From NCBI GenBank assembly GCA_004379135.1, contig NBNI01000007.1:855501-919500 (forward strand): 64,000 bases of DNA, in the 5' to 3' direction. The stretch comes from Acidimicrobiales bacterium mtb01. GTDB taxonomy: Bacteria > Actinomycetota > Acidimicrobiia > Acidimicrobiales > Ilumatobacteraceae. Positions 16,843 to 24,533 of this stretch are shown here, in pieces. The notes beneath the pieces are model-generated. The model did not search any database, had not been told where the DNA came from, and was given only the letters and a program-made list of their open reading frames with translations. The first letter of the stretch is position 1. Every line of letters begins with the position of its first letter. Made by a program: the position numbers and the translations under genes.

Positions 16843-17640
16843 TCAGAGACGCGCTCTGATCGCCCACAGATCGGGGAACACCGGCCGACCCAACGTGGTC
16901 TTGAGGTAGTCCGCCCCGCTCGACCCACCCGTCCCCGGTTTGGTTCCGATGGTTCGCTCGACCATCTTCACGTGGCGATAGCGCCACTCCTGGAGCCCTT
17001 CGTCGAGATCGACCAGCCGCTCGCAGAGTTCGGCCAGTTCGCGATCGTGGCGGTACACCTCGATGAGGGCGTCCTGCACCCGTTCGTCGGGTTCGGTCGG
17101 CAGCGTGGTATCCCGAACCACGACGTCGTTCGGAACCGCGTGGCCGCGTCGCGCCACGAGAGCGCAGAACGACGCCCACAGCGACGGCGCCACCAGGCGA
17201 CGCTGCAATCGCTCGCGCACCGCCCCGTCATGAGGCAGGGCCTCCAGCACTCCCCCGCGCTTGTGGCCGAGCAGGAACTCGAGTTCGCGGAACTGCGCCG
17301 ACTGGAAACCGCTCCCCGATTCGAGTCGCTCGCGAAAGCTCAGGAACTCGAGCGGGGTCATGGTCTCCAAAACGTCCATCTGGGCGACCATCACTTTCAT
17401 GATCGTCAGCACCCGCTTGAGCGTGTGGCCGCACCGCGTGATGTCGTCGTGATCGAGCAGAACCACGGCGTGATCGAGTTCGTGAAGCACCTGTTTGAAC
17501 CACAACTCGTACACCTGGTGGATCACGATGAAGAGCATCTCGTCGTGCTCTTCTCGGCCGGCGGCGGCCGACTGCGGATTCTGCAGCGACAGCAAGTCTT
17601 CGATGCGCAGATACGTCGAATAGGTGAGGTCGTCGCTCAT
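16843..17640 (-). CDS. kynA: tryptophan 2,3-dioxygenase
   Basis: A heme enzyme that opens the indole ring of L-tryptophan to N-formylkynurenine. The 265 residues show EEHDEMLFIVIHQVYELW (His41 corresponds to the distal active-site His) and WRYRHVKMVERTIG with the proximal heme ligand His223, then GTGGSSGADYL. The ATG overlaps the stop of the upstream monooxygenase as ATGA, so translation is coupled. Neither kynurenine formamidase nor kynureninase lies in the window. Instead the partners are a flavin monooxygenase and an aldo/keto reductase. Confidence 0.93.
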   Translation of the reverse strand: MSDDLTYSTYLRIEDLLSLQNPQSAAAGREEHDEMLFIVIHQVYELWFKQVLHELDHAVVLLDHDDITRCGHTLKRVLTIMKVMVAQMDVLETMTPLEFLSFRERLESGSGFQSAQFRELEFLLGHKRGGVLEALPHDGAVRERLQRRLVAPSLWASFCALVARRGHAVPNDVVVRDTTLPTEPDERVQDALIEVYRHDRELAELCERLVDLDEGLQEWRYRHVKMVERTIGTKPGTGGSSGADYLKTTLGRPVFPDLWAIRARL

Positions 17641-18713
17641 GGTTCGATCTCCAGTGGCCCGTGTTCGAGGAGCGGCAGGACCAGATCACCCACACGACGG
17701 CATTCGTCGCGATGCGGGTAACCCGAGAGGATGAACGCCTCGATTCCGAGCGATCGGTATTGCTCGATCTTCCCCGCCACCTGATGCGGATCGCCCACGA
17801 TGGCCGCACCGCAACCGCTGCGGCCGCGGCCGATTCCGGTCCAGAGGTGATCCTCCACGAATCCGTCCCGACTCGCCGATTCGCGGAGCTCTGCTTGACG
17901 GCGCACTCCGGTCGACTGCGAGTCAAGCGAACGCGCGCGAATGGCGGCACCCGTCTCGTCGTCGAGCGCAGCCACGATGTGGTCGGCGGCGGCCCGGGCC
18001 TCGTGCTCGCTCTCCCGCACCACCACGTGCGCGCGGTATCCGAAGCGAAGGCTGCGACCGTACGCACTTGCACGTTCGGTCATCTCGTTCACCAGGTCGC
18101 CGATCACGTCGATCGTGTCGGGCCACATCAGATACACGTCGGCGTGTTGCGCCGCCACGTCGCGAGCCTCATCGGACAGTCCTCCGAAGTAGAGCGGAGG
18201 GCAACCGCGATTCTCCTCGGCGATCCGAGGTGGTGCGACGTCCACCGAGACGAACTCGCCCTCGGCACCGATCGATCGCCCCGAGAGCAGATCGCGCAGT
18301 GCCGCCATCACTTCGCCCGTCCGGCGATATCGAGCCGGACCGTCGAGGGATTCGCCCGGCATCTCCGACGAGATGATGTTCACCGTGAGACGGCCTCCGA
18401 GCATGTGGTCGAGGGTCGCGATCTGGCGCGCCAATTGCGGGGTCCACATCTCGCCGCAGCGAACCGCCACCAGAAGACGAATGCTCGACGTGCAAGCGGC
18501 CATTCCGCCGGCGAAGGCCACCGCGTCGATGCCGAGGGCATACCCCGAGGGCAGGAGCACGTTGTCGAAACCGCTGCGCTCGGCCTGCTCGACGATCGCT
18601 CGGCAGTGCTCCCACGAACTCCGCAGATCGGACCGTACGACTCCGAGTTGTTCGTAGTCGTCGTCGCACAGTGCCGCGAACCAGCTGATTTCGCACCGAC
18701 CCGGTGCCGTCAC
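17637..18713 (-). CDS. SsuD-like FMNH2-dependent monooxygenase, luciferase-like family
   Basis: 358 residues from GTG 18713. Features of the alkanesulfonate monooxygenase branch are visible: CEISWFAALCDDDYEQLG at the N-terminus, GGRLTVNIISSEMPGE, CPPLYFGGLSDEARDVAAQHADVYLMW, the WTGIGRGRSGCGAAIVG loop and a C-terminal LSGYPHRDECRRV. Such enzymes need FMNH2 from a separate reductase, which is not adjacent. It sits in the middle of a three-gene unit, coupled upstream to the aldo/keto reductase (GTGA) and downstream to tryptophan dioxygenase (ATGA). Sulfonate use is only one possibility; oxidation of a tryptophan-derived metabolite fits the context. Confidence 0.82.
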   Translation of the reverse strand: MTAPGRCEISWFAALCDDDYEQLGVVRSDLRSSWEHCRAIVEQAERSGFDNVLLPSGYALGIDAVAFAGGMAACTSSIRLLVAVRCGEMWTPQLARQIATLDHMLGGRLTVNIISSEMPGESLDGPARYRRTGEVMAALRDLLSGRSIGAEGEFVSVDVAPPRIAEENRGCPPLYFGGLSDEARDVAAQHADVYLMWPDTIDVIGDLVNEMTERASAYGRSLRFGYRAHVVVRESEHEARAAADHIVAALDDETGAAIRARSLDSQSTGVRRQAELRESASRDGFVEDHLWTGIGRGRSGCGAAIVGDPHQVAGKIEQYRSLGIEAFILSGYPHRDECRRVGDLVLPLLEHGPLEIEP

Positions 18714-19615
18714 GGCAAGGGCCGCCCGTCACTCGCTTCGATGATTCGGTACACCTGGGCGCGCGTCAATTCCACCGACGTGGCCGCGGACAATTCGGCC
18801 AGTCGACGCACGTTCTGACTTCCGACGATGGCGATCGGTGCACTCGGATGGGCCAGCACGAAGGCCACCGCCACCGCGGCGCGCGACACGTCGTGCGCCG
18901 CCGCGATCGAATCGAGGGCCGCGGTCAACTCGAGTCGCAGCCCGTCTCCGCTCGCCAGTCGACCGCCGCCCAATGGGCTCCAGGCCAGCGGGGCGATTCC
19001 TGTCTCGGTGCACAGATCGAGCGTTCCGTCACGCAGCGGATCGAGCGCGACAGCGGAGAACTCGGGCTGAGTCGACGTCAGGCGCACATCGAGATGGGCC
19101 TGCAACGCCCGGGTCTGCGCCACGGTGTGATTCGAGACTCCGACCGCTTTCACCACACCGCGATCGATGAGCGCCATCAAGGTCTCGGCCACCTCGGCCG
19201 GATGCGTGTACGGATCGGGTCGGTGGATCTGATACAGGTCGATCACGTCGACGCCAAGTCGTCGCAGTGATGCCTCGCACGCCGTCGTGAGGTAGTCGCG
19301 ATTGCTCACGTACGGCACTCCGGGAACGATGCCACCCTTGGTGGCCAGCACGATGCGGTCGCGCAATCCCGGACGCCGACGGAGAACTTCGCCCAGCATC
19401 TCCTCGCACGTTCCGAACCCACGGCCACCCCAGTCGAGGCCGTACACGTCGGCGTTGTCGACCAGGTTCATTCCGAGTTCGACCGCGGCCTCGACCAGAT
19501 CGGCGCAACGACCGGCGTCGGCGTCGGTGAGTCGCCAACATCCGAAGCCGAGTGCCCCCACGTCGCGACCAGCGATGGTCCGAGGACCGGACGGGAGAGG
19601 TGCGTCGACGGACAT
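18710..19615 (-). CDS. aldo/keto reductase
   Basis: 301 residues with the AKR tetrad in order: NADVYG (Asp and Tyr), LATKGG (Lys) and YQIHRPD (His), then GVSNHT, SPLGGG and a C-terminal IVGSQN cofactor region. It reduces carbonyls with NADPH in the cytoplasm. TACATT (19623-19628) ends 7 bases before the ATG and is the likely promoter for the three-gene unit AKR, monooxygenase, tryptophan dioxygenase. The stop overlaps the next GTG as GTGA. Confidence 0.9.
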   Translation of the reverse strand: MSVDAPLPSGPRTIAGRDVGALGFGCWRLTDADAGRCADLVEAAVELGMNLVDNADVYGLDWGGRGFGTCEEMLGEVLRRRPGLRDRIVLATKGGIVPGVPYVSNRDYLTTACEASLRRLGVDVIDLYQIHRPDPYTHPAEVAETLMALIDRGVVKAVGVSNHTVAQTRALQAHLDVRLTSTQPEFSAVALDPLRDGTLDLCTETGIAPLAWSPLGGGRLASGDGLRLELTAALDSIAAAHDVSRAAVAVAFVLAHPSAPIAIVGSQNVRRLAELSAATSVELTRAQVYRIIEASDGRPLP

Positions 19616-19622
19616 CGAGGCG

Positions 19623-19628
19623 AATGTA
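19623..19628 (-). promoter_or_regulatory. -10 hexamer TACATT for the tryptophan-dioxygenase operon
   Basis: TACATT on the minus strand ends 7 bases before the ATG at 19615. The two tRNA genes behind it read the same way. Confidence 0.5.
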
Positions 19629-19665
19629 GTGGAGCAGGTCGCTCGACAAGGTCGGACAACCTCGG

Positions 19666-19739
19666 TGGGGCGGGCAGGGATCGAACCCGCGACCCAGGGA
19701 TTATGAGTCCCCTGCTCTGACCAACTGAGCTACCGCCCC
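19666..19739 (-). tRNA. tRNA with anticodon CAT (elongator Met most likely)
   Basis: A 74-nt cloverleaf: acceptor GGGGCGG/CCGCCCC, discriminator A, anticodon stem GGGGA/TCCCT with loop CTCATAA, T arm GCGGG/CCTGC. The anticodon CAT fits elongator Met or lysidine-modified Ile2. The normal 1-72 pair excludes initiator type. CCA not encoded. Confidence 0.92.
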
Positions 19740-19747
19740 GAATGACA

Positions 19748-19772
19748 CAGGGTCCGCACGAGGCGGACCCTG
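19748..19772 (-). terminator. 10-bp perfect hairpin between two tRNA genes
   Basis: Arms CAGGGTCCGC (19748-19757) and GCGGACCCTG (19763-19772) enclose a 5-base loop. It lies between tRNA-Asn and the CAT tRNA, both on the minus strand. There is only a weak U content after it, so it may be a terminator or a processing signal in a joint transcript. Confidence 0.5.
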
Positions 19773-19778
19773 CTTGTG

Positions 19779-19851
19779 CTCCGAGAGCAGGGCTCGAACC
19801 TGCGACCCGCTGATTAACAGTCAGCTGCTCTGCCAACTGAGCTATCTCGGA
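19779..19851 (-). tRNA. tRNA-Asn (anticodon GTT)
   Basis: A 73-nt cloverleaf: acceptor TCCGAGA/TCTCGGA with discriminator G, anticodon stem GCTGA/TCAGC with loop CTGTTAA, T arm GCAGG/CCTGC. It lies 47 bases downstream of recA on the same strand. CCA not encoded. Confidence 0.95.
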
Positions 19852-19898
19852 AGGCGACTCCGAGGTTATCAGCGGGCCCCGGTCGGCCCACGGGCTGG

Positions 19899-20939
19899 TC
19901 AGTCGAGTTCGATGGGCTGTTCGTCGGTGGCCGGGAAGCCCTCGCCCGAACCCGTGAGACCCGAGGCCGCACGCACCTTCTCGGTGATGTCGACCATGAG
20001 TTCGGGATTCTCGGTCAGGAATGTCTTGGCGTTCTCGCGACCCTGACCCATCTGCTCACCGTCGTAGGTGAACCAGGCACCGGACTTCTTCACGATGCCC
20101 AGATCGACGGCCATGTCGAGGAGAGTGCCTTCACGACTGATGCCCTTGCCGTACATGATGTCGAATTCGGCCTGACGGAAGGGCGGAGCCACCTTGTTCT
20201 TGACGACCTTCACGCGAGTGCGGTTGCCCACGACCTCGGCACCGTCCTTGATGGATTCGATTCGGCGGATGTCGAGACGGACCGACGAATAGAACTTGAG
20301 CGCACGACCACCGGGCGTGGTTTCGGGCGAGCCGAACATGACGCCGATCTTCTCGCGCAACTGGTTGATGAAGATGGCGATGGTGTTGGTCTTGTTGAGG
20401 TTGGCCGTGAGTTTGCGCAGAGCCTGGCTCATGAGTCGGGCCTGCAGACCCACGTGAGTGTCGCCCATTTCGCCCTCGATTTCGGCCTTGGGCGTGAGGG
20501 CCGCGACCGAGTCGATGACCACCACGTCGAGTGCACCCGAGCGCACGAGCATGTCGGCGATCTCGAGGGCCTGTTCGCCGGTATCGGGCTGCGAGATGAG
20601 GAGCTGGTCGATGTCGACGCCGATGGAACGGGCGTACACCGGGTCCATGGCGTGCTCGGCGTCGATGTAGGCGCACACGCCGCCGTTGCGCTGAGCCTCG
20701 GCCACCACGTGCATGGCGAGGGTGGACTTACCCGACGACTCCGGGCCGTAGATCTCGACGACGCGGCCGCGGGGCAGTCCGCCCACTCCGAGGGCCACGT
20801 CGAGGGCCAGGGCGCCCGTGGAGACGGTTTCGATGCCCTTGAAGGACTGTTCGCCCATCCGCATGATGGACCCCTTGCCGAACTGCTTGTCGATCTGGGC
20901 GAGGGCCATATCGAGGGCCTTGGCGCGGTCTGTGCTCAT
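19899..20939 (-). CDS. recA: recombinase RecA
   Basis: A DNA strand-exchange ATPase and co-protease of LexA. 346 residues, normal length. Walker [10 protein letters not shown] is at 65-73, [13 protein letters not shown] is the Walker B strand and the L2 region follows ([23 protein letters not shown]). The C-terminus is acidic as usual. GAAAGG lies before the ATG. Two LexA-type boxes lie 106-148 bases upstream. recX, which usually follows recA, is not here; tRNA-Asn comes next. Confidence 0.98.
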   Translation of the reverse strand: MSTDRAKALDMALAQIDKQFGKGSIMRMGEQSFKGIETVSTGALALDVALGVGGLPRGRVVEIYGPESSGKSTLAMHVVAEAQRNGGVCAYIDAEHAMDPVYARSIGVDIDQLLISQPDTGEQALEIADMLVRSGALDVVVIDSVAALTPKAEIEGEMGDTHVGLQARLMSQALRKLTANLNKTNTIAIFINQLREKIGVMFGSPETTPGGRALKFYSSVRLDIRRIESIKDGAEVVGNRTRVKVVKNKVAPPFRQAEFDIMYGKGISREGTLLDMAVDLGIVKKSGAWFTYDGEQMGQGRENAKTFLTENPELMVDITEKVRAASGLTGSGEGFPATDEQPIELD

Positions 20940-21044
20940 GTCTCTGCCTTTCTAGAGGTTGTTGGTGTCTGTGTCGGGGACCGTACGAGACGGGTGTGGC
21001 ACAGAAGCCGGGATCACGCTGGACGAATGACAGGAGCGTAACTA

Positions 21045-21058
21045 CGAACACCCGTTCG
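21045..21058 (-). promoter_or_regulatory. LexA (SOS) box upstream of recA
   Basis: CGAAC-ACCC-GTTCG is a perfect palindromic match to the actinobacterial/Bacillus-type consensus CGAAC-N4-GTTCG, centred about 112 bases upstream of the recA ATG. Confidence 0.8.
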
Positions 21059-21071
21059 GTCAAGCATTCGA

Positions 21072-21087
21072 TCGATCAAATGTTCGA
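21072..21087 (-). promoter_or_regulatory. second, imperfect LexA-type box upstream of recA
   Basis: TCGATC-AAAT-GTTCGA differs from TCGAAC-N4-GTTCGA at one position. It lies 13 bases beyond the first box, giving a tandem operator. Confidence 0.55.
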
Positions 21088-21120
21088 TCAGGCACCCGTC
21101 CAGCCGGTCGGGCTGGTCCG

Positions 21121-21582
21121 TCAGGCCTGACGGCTGTGGCTGGCCAACCAAGCGACCGCTTCGGCCGCCTCGTCGTCACCCACCGGTCGGACCCGCAGGT
21201 CGATGGCGATCCAGATGGTGTGGGTGAGCGGCCACGTGACCACCGGGATCACGATCGCAGCCGACGCCAGGATCACATAGAGCGTCACCACCGGAACGTC
21301 GGGAACTGTGAGCGCGACCCCGATGCCCACGGCGGCGATCACGAGACCGATGTTCAGAACGAGTCCGATGGTGAGCGCACCCAACTCGTGGCCGTCGACG
21401 CCACGCGTGCGCCGCAGACCGCATCCGACACAGCGCTCGCCTTGGGCGAACCACGAGCGGAACCACGCTCGCCCACTGCCACACCGCGGGCACCGGCGAA
21501 CGATCGCGCGCAGAAGTAGCCGCGGCAAGGGAAGTACGGGAAAGACTCCCGCGGAAACGTCAGCGGAACCGGCGTCGGTCAC
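21121..21582 (-). CDS. DUF983 family membrane protein
   Basis: 153 residues from GTG 21582. The N-terminal half has RRCPRCGSG and ERCVGCGLRR, two Cys pairs forming a zinc ribbon, followed by two strongly hydrophobic helices (about 68-90 and 95-117), the DUF983 pattern. Some DUF983 proteins are linked to cytochrome oxidase assembly in other phyla, but nothing here supports that. The start overlaps the aminotransferase stop as GTGA, so it is translated after that gene. Confidence 0.85.
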   Translation of the reverse strand: MTDAGSADVSAGVFPVLPLPRLLLRAIVRRCPRCGSGRAWFRSWFAQGERCVGCGLRRTRGVDGHELGALTIGLVLNIGLVIAAVGIGVALTVPDVPVVTLYVILASAAIVIPVVTWPLTHTIWIAIDLRVRPVGDDEAAEAVAWLASHSRQA

Positions 21583-22958
21583 GCGAGCAGTTCGTCGACG
21601 AAATCAGCGAACACGTCGGCGTACGCGAGCGCGTCGGCCTCGGTGTGCATGATCGAGATGAGCCACTGCTCGTCGAGACCGGGCGGCAACAGGATTCCGC
21701 GGTTGATTCCGTGGATCCACTGCGCGAACGCGAGATCGAAGTTGGTGGCCTTGTAATCGCGGTAGTTGCGAATGGGTTCGGGCGTCCACGTGACGCAGCC
21801 CTTGGCGCCGAACTGGATGGTGTGGGCCGGCACACCGCTCGAGTCGATGATCTCGTTGCACGCGTCGACCAACTTGGTGTTGCGCAGAATCGTGTCGTTC
21901 GTGGCGTCGGGAGTGCACACTTCGGAGAGCACGGCCTTGGCCGCCGCCATGCACAACGGATTTCCGTTGTAGGTGCCGAGGTGGATCACACGACCCAGGG
22001 TGATCTGGTCCATGTATTCGCGCTTGCCGCCGAACGCGCCGAGCGGCAATCCGCCGCCGATCGACTTGGCGAGCGACACGAGATCGGGCGTGACACCGAG
22101 AGCGCCGGTTGCGCCACCCCATCCAGCGGTGATGCCGGTCTTGACTTCGTCGAAGATGAGGAGGGTCCCGTACCGCTCGGTGATCTCGCGCACGGCCTGC
22201 AGATAACCCGGCTGGGGCAGACAGATCCCGATGTTCTCCATCACGGGCTCGACGATGAAGCAGGCCACCTCGCCACTGCGCAGAACGCGCTCGAGGGCCT
22301 CGGGATCGTTGTACGGGATGACGATCGTGTCGCCCAGAACCGCTTTGGTGACTCCAGCCGTCGACGGCACCGCGATCGGCGCGTGGGCCGGGCCGGCCTG
22401 ATCGAGGGGCGGCTTCATCGAGATCATGACTTCGTCGTGGTGGCCGTGGTATCCGCCTTCGACCTTGACGATCTTGTCGCGCCCGGTCACACCGCGCGCC
22501 ACGCGGATGGCGTCCATGGTGGCCTCGGTCCCCGAATTGGTGAACCGCCACATGGGCAAGCCGTAGCGCTGGCCGAGCATCTCGGCGACTTCGGCGTTCG
22601 CCTCGCACGGCGTCACGAACAACGTGCCGTTGTCGAGTTGCGCCTCGACCGCACGGCGAACCGCGGGGTGTACGTGACCGCTGAAGAGCGCGCCGAATCC
22701 CATGTCGTAGTCGATGTAGCGGTTGCCATCGACGTCGACCATGTAGGCATCCTTGGCCGATCGCACGACGATCGGGTGCGGGTCGTAGGCCTGGAAACTC
22801 GACGGGACGCCGAGAGGCAGGACGAGACGTGCACGTTCGGTGGCCTTCTGCGAGCCTTTCGTGCGCTCGGCGTACCGGGCGATCTCGCGGGCCGTGATTT
22901 CCTTCGCCCGTTCTCCCAGCGAACGGACGCTGCTGACTGACGAGTCCGTGGTCGACAC
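21579..22958 (-). CDS. class III PLP aminotransferase, HemL (glutamate-1-semialdehyde aminomutase)-like
   Basis: 459 residues from GTG 22958. Visible: TNSGTEATMDAIRVARG, EGGYHGHHDE, LIFDEVKTG with the PLP-binding Asp, SLAKSIGGGLPLGAFGGKREYM with the Schiff-base Lys, and GTYNGNPL. The order matches glutamate-1-semialdehyde aminomutase, but several HemL-diagnostic stretches differ and no other heme genes are near, so an amino acid:oxo-acid aminotransferase is equally possible. AAGGAG lies 9 bases before the GTG. A longer frame upstream has no family similarity. Coupled to DUF983 by GTGA. Confidence 0.85.
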   Translation of the reverse strand: MSTTDSSVSSVRSLGERAKEITAREIARYAERTKGSQKATERARLVLPLGVPSSFQAYDPHPIVVRSAKDAYMVDVDGNRYIDYDMGFGALFSGHVHPAVRRAVEAQLDNGTLFVTPCEANAEVAEMLGQRYGLPMWRFTNSGTEATMDAIRVARGVTGRDKIVKVEGGYHGHHDEVMISMKPPLDQAGPAHAPIAVPSTAGVTKAVLGDTIVIPYNDPEALERVLRSGEVACFIVEPVMENIGICLPQPGYLQAVREITERYGTLLIFDEVKTGITAGWGGATGALGVTPDLVSLAKSIGGGLPLGAFGGKREYMDQITLGRVIHLGTYNGNPLCMAAAKAVLSEVCTPDATNDTILRNTKLVDACNEIIDSSGVPAHTIQFGAKGCVTWTPEPIRNYRDYKATNFDLAFAQWIHGINRGILLPPGLDEQWLISIMHTEADALAYADVFADFVDELLA

Positions 22959-23127
22959 GGATATCAACTCCTTCAGAGTTCCCAGAACCCTAGCAAGGCT
23001 TTTCGACGACCGCTCACGGCGTCGCGACGAGAAAGTGTCGCCCCAGCACAGTCGCGGGATTTCCGGACGGATGTCCACCGGTGGTCGTGGGAATCACGGG
23101 GATTGCTGGCAGACTCTGCGGGTTCAT

Positions 23128-23202
23128 GGTGGACGTAGCTCAGTCGGTTAGAGCGTCAGGTTGTGGCCCTGAAGGCCGGGGGTTCGATTCCCCTCGTTCA
23201 CC
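23128..23202 (+). tRNA. tRNA-His (anticodon GTG)
   Basis: Anticodon stem TCAGG/CCTGA with loop TTGTGGC. The extra 5' G (23128) faces discriminator C (23202), the His identity pair. The acceptor GTGGACG/CGTTCAC contains one G-U pair. The next three bases (23203-23205) read CCA, so the 3' end may be encoded. Confidence 0.95.
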
Positions 23203-23214
23203 CCAGTCGGCGCC

Positions 23215-23220
23215 TACACT
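23215..23220 (+). promoter_or_regulatory. possible -10 (TACACT) for tRNA-Lys
   Basis: TACACT lies 15 bases upstream of the mature tRNA-Lys 5' end, in the 33-base gap after tRNA-His. No clear -35 is seen. Read-through from tRNA-His is an alternative. Confidence 0.35.
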
Positions 23221-23235
23221 CGTCTTTCGCGTCGC

Positions 23236-23310
23236 GCACCTCTAGCTCAACGGCAGAGCAGTGGACTCTTAATCCATTGGTTCAGGGTTCGAATCCCTGG
23301 GGGTGCACCA
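23236..23310 (+). tRNA. tRNA-Lys (anticodon CTT), CCA encoded
   Basis: A cloverleaf with acceptor GCACCTC/GGGGTGC, discriminator A (23307), anticodon stem GTGGA/TCCAT with loop CTCTTAA and T arm CAGGG/CCCTG. CCA is present at 23308-23310. A flavodoxin-fold gene begins 28 bases later on the same strand. Confidence 0.95.
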
Positions 23311-23338
23311 TGATCCGCGTCCTCGCGCGATCCGCGTC

Positions 23339-23932
23339 ATGAACGCCCTGGTGGTGTTCGCCCACCCCGATCCCGAGTCGTACAACCGCGCACTGGCCGA
23401 TGCCGTCGTGCGCGGATTGGCCTCGGCCGGCCATCAGGTGACACTGCTCGATCTGTACGCCCTCGATTACCCCGGGGCGCTCTCCCCCGCCGAATGGGCC
23501 GCCTACACGACCGATCAGCCGATCGTCGACCCGCTGGTGGCCGAACACGCTCGACTCGTGAAGGAGGCCGAGCTCCTCGTGTTCGTCTACCCCACGTGGT
23601 GGAGCAGCGTCCCGGCGATCCTCAAGGCCTGGTTCGAACGGACGCTCGTGATGGGCACGGCCTTCAGCCTCGATCCGCGCACGCAGCGCGTCCGCCCCGG
23701 CCTCACGCACGTTCGCCGCGTCGTGGGCGTGACCACGTACGGATCTCCTTGGTGGTACATCAAGGCCGTCAACGACAACGGAAGGCGCACGATCGCGCGC
23801 ACGTTGCGCGTCGCCTGCGGACGCGGCACCAAGGTCTCGTGGCACGCGCTCTACGCACTCGATGGGCGAACCGAGCAACGACGACGCGAGTTCGTGACGG
23901 CGGTCGAATCCTCGATGGCGGCGATCCGATGA
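23339..23932 (+). CDS. NAD(P)H:quinone-oxidoreductase / flavodoxin-fold protein (paralog 1)
   Basis: 197 residues starting at ATG 23339 (MNALVVFAHPDPESYNRAL), the flavin-phosphate loop of the MdaB/NQO1/YheQ family. LLVFVYPTWWSSVPAILKAWFERTLVMG and VGVTTYGSPWWYIKAV are the other flavin-site segments. It is likely an FMN or FAD reductase for quinones or nitro compounds. It lies directly behind tRNA-Lys with no recognisable promoter of its own, and is followed after 10 bases by a related gene. Confidence 0.82.
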   Translation: MNALVVFAHPDPESYNRALADAVVRGLASAGHQVTLLDLYALDYPGALSPAEWAAYTTDQPIVDPLVAEHARLVKEAELLVFVYPTWWSSVPAILKAWFERTLVMGTAFSLDPRTQRVRPGLTHVRRVVGVTTYGSPWWYIKAVNDNGRRTIARTLRVACGRGTKVSWHALYALDGRTEQRRREFVTAVESSMAAIR

Positions 23933-23942
23933 GGTCGAGATC

Positions 23943-24533
23943 ATGACGCGAGTTCTCGTGGTGTTCGCGCACCCCGGAGCCGACTCGCTCAACCGCGAGG
24001 TCCTGCGGCGCGTCACGACGGCCCTCGAACTCGGTCGTCACGATGTGCGAGTCCGCGATTTGTACGCCGAAGGTTTCGATTCGCGCCTCAGCCGCGTCGA
24101 GAAGCGGGCACACTTCGACGCACCCGAGGCCAAACCGCACCTCGCATCGCACTTCGCCGATCTCACGTGGTGCGAAGCGTTGGTGCTGATCCACCCCACG
24201 TGGTGGGGTCAGCAGCCGGCCATCCTCAAGGGCTGGATCGACCGCGTGTGGGCGCACGGAGTCGCCTGGGACTTCCCCGAAGGCGCCACCCGCCTGCATC
24301 CGCGCCTGAAGAACATCCGCCGGTTGATCACCGTCACCACGCACGGATCGCCCTGGTACGTGAACGCCGTGCAGGGCATGCCCGGCAAGCGACTCGTGAA
24401 CCGCGGCCTGCGCGTGCTGTGCCACCCGCTGTGCCGCACCACCTGGATCGCCCGGTGGGGACTCGATCGCGAGGATCCGCGGGCGACCGCCCGGTTCTTC
24501 CGACGCATCGACCGCTGCGTCAGGCGTTTGTAG
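23943..24533 (+). CDS. NAD(P)H:quinone-oxidoreductase / flavodoxin-fold protein (paralog 2)
   Basis: 196 residues, clearly related to its upstream neighbour: VLVVFAHPGADSLNREVL, ALVLIHPTWWGQQPAILKGWIDRVWAHG and ITVTTHGSPWYVNAVQGMPG match the same three segments. The extended region after the second motif differs (LCHPLCRTTWIARWGLD), suggesting a different partner or substrate. The pair is a local duplication. Its last 14 bases overlap the end of the convergent psuG gene. Confidence 0.82.
   Translation: MTRVLVVFAHPGADSLNREVLRRVTTALELGRHDVRVRDLYAEGFDSRLSRVEKRAHFDAPEAKPHLASHFADLTWCEALVLIHPTWWGQQPAILKGWIDRVWAHGVAWDFPEGATRLHPRLKNIRRLITVTTHGSPWYVNAVQGMPGKRLVNRGLRVLCHPLCRTTWIARWGLDREDPRATARFFRRIDRCVRRL

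Noticed and set aside
19666-19739. Call as tRNA-Ile2 (lysidine at CAT)
   Set aside because: Cannot be excluded from sequence alone, but arm sequences fit elongator Met equally well, which is the commoner assignment.
22959-23078. Upstream extension of the class III aminotransferase
   Set aside because: The 40 extra residues are not family-like and lack a ribosome site, whereas GTG 22958 has AAGGAG 9 bases before it.
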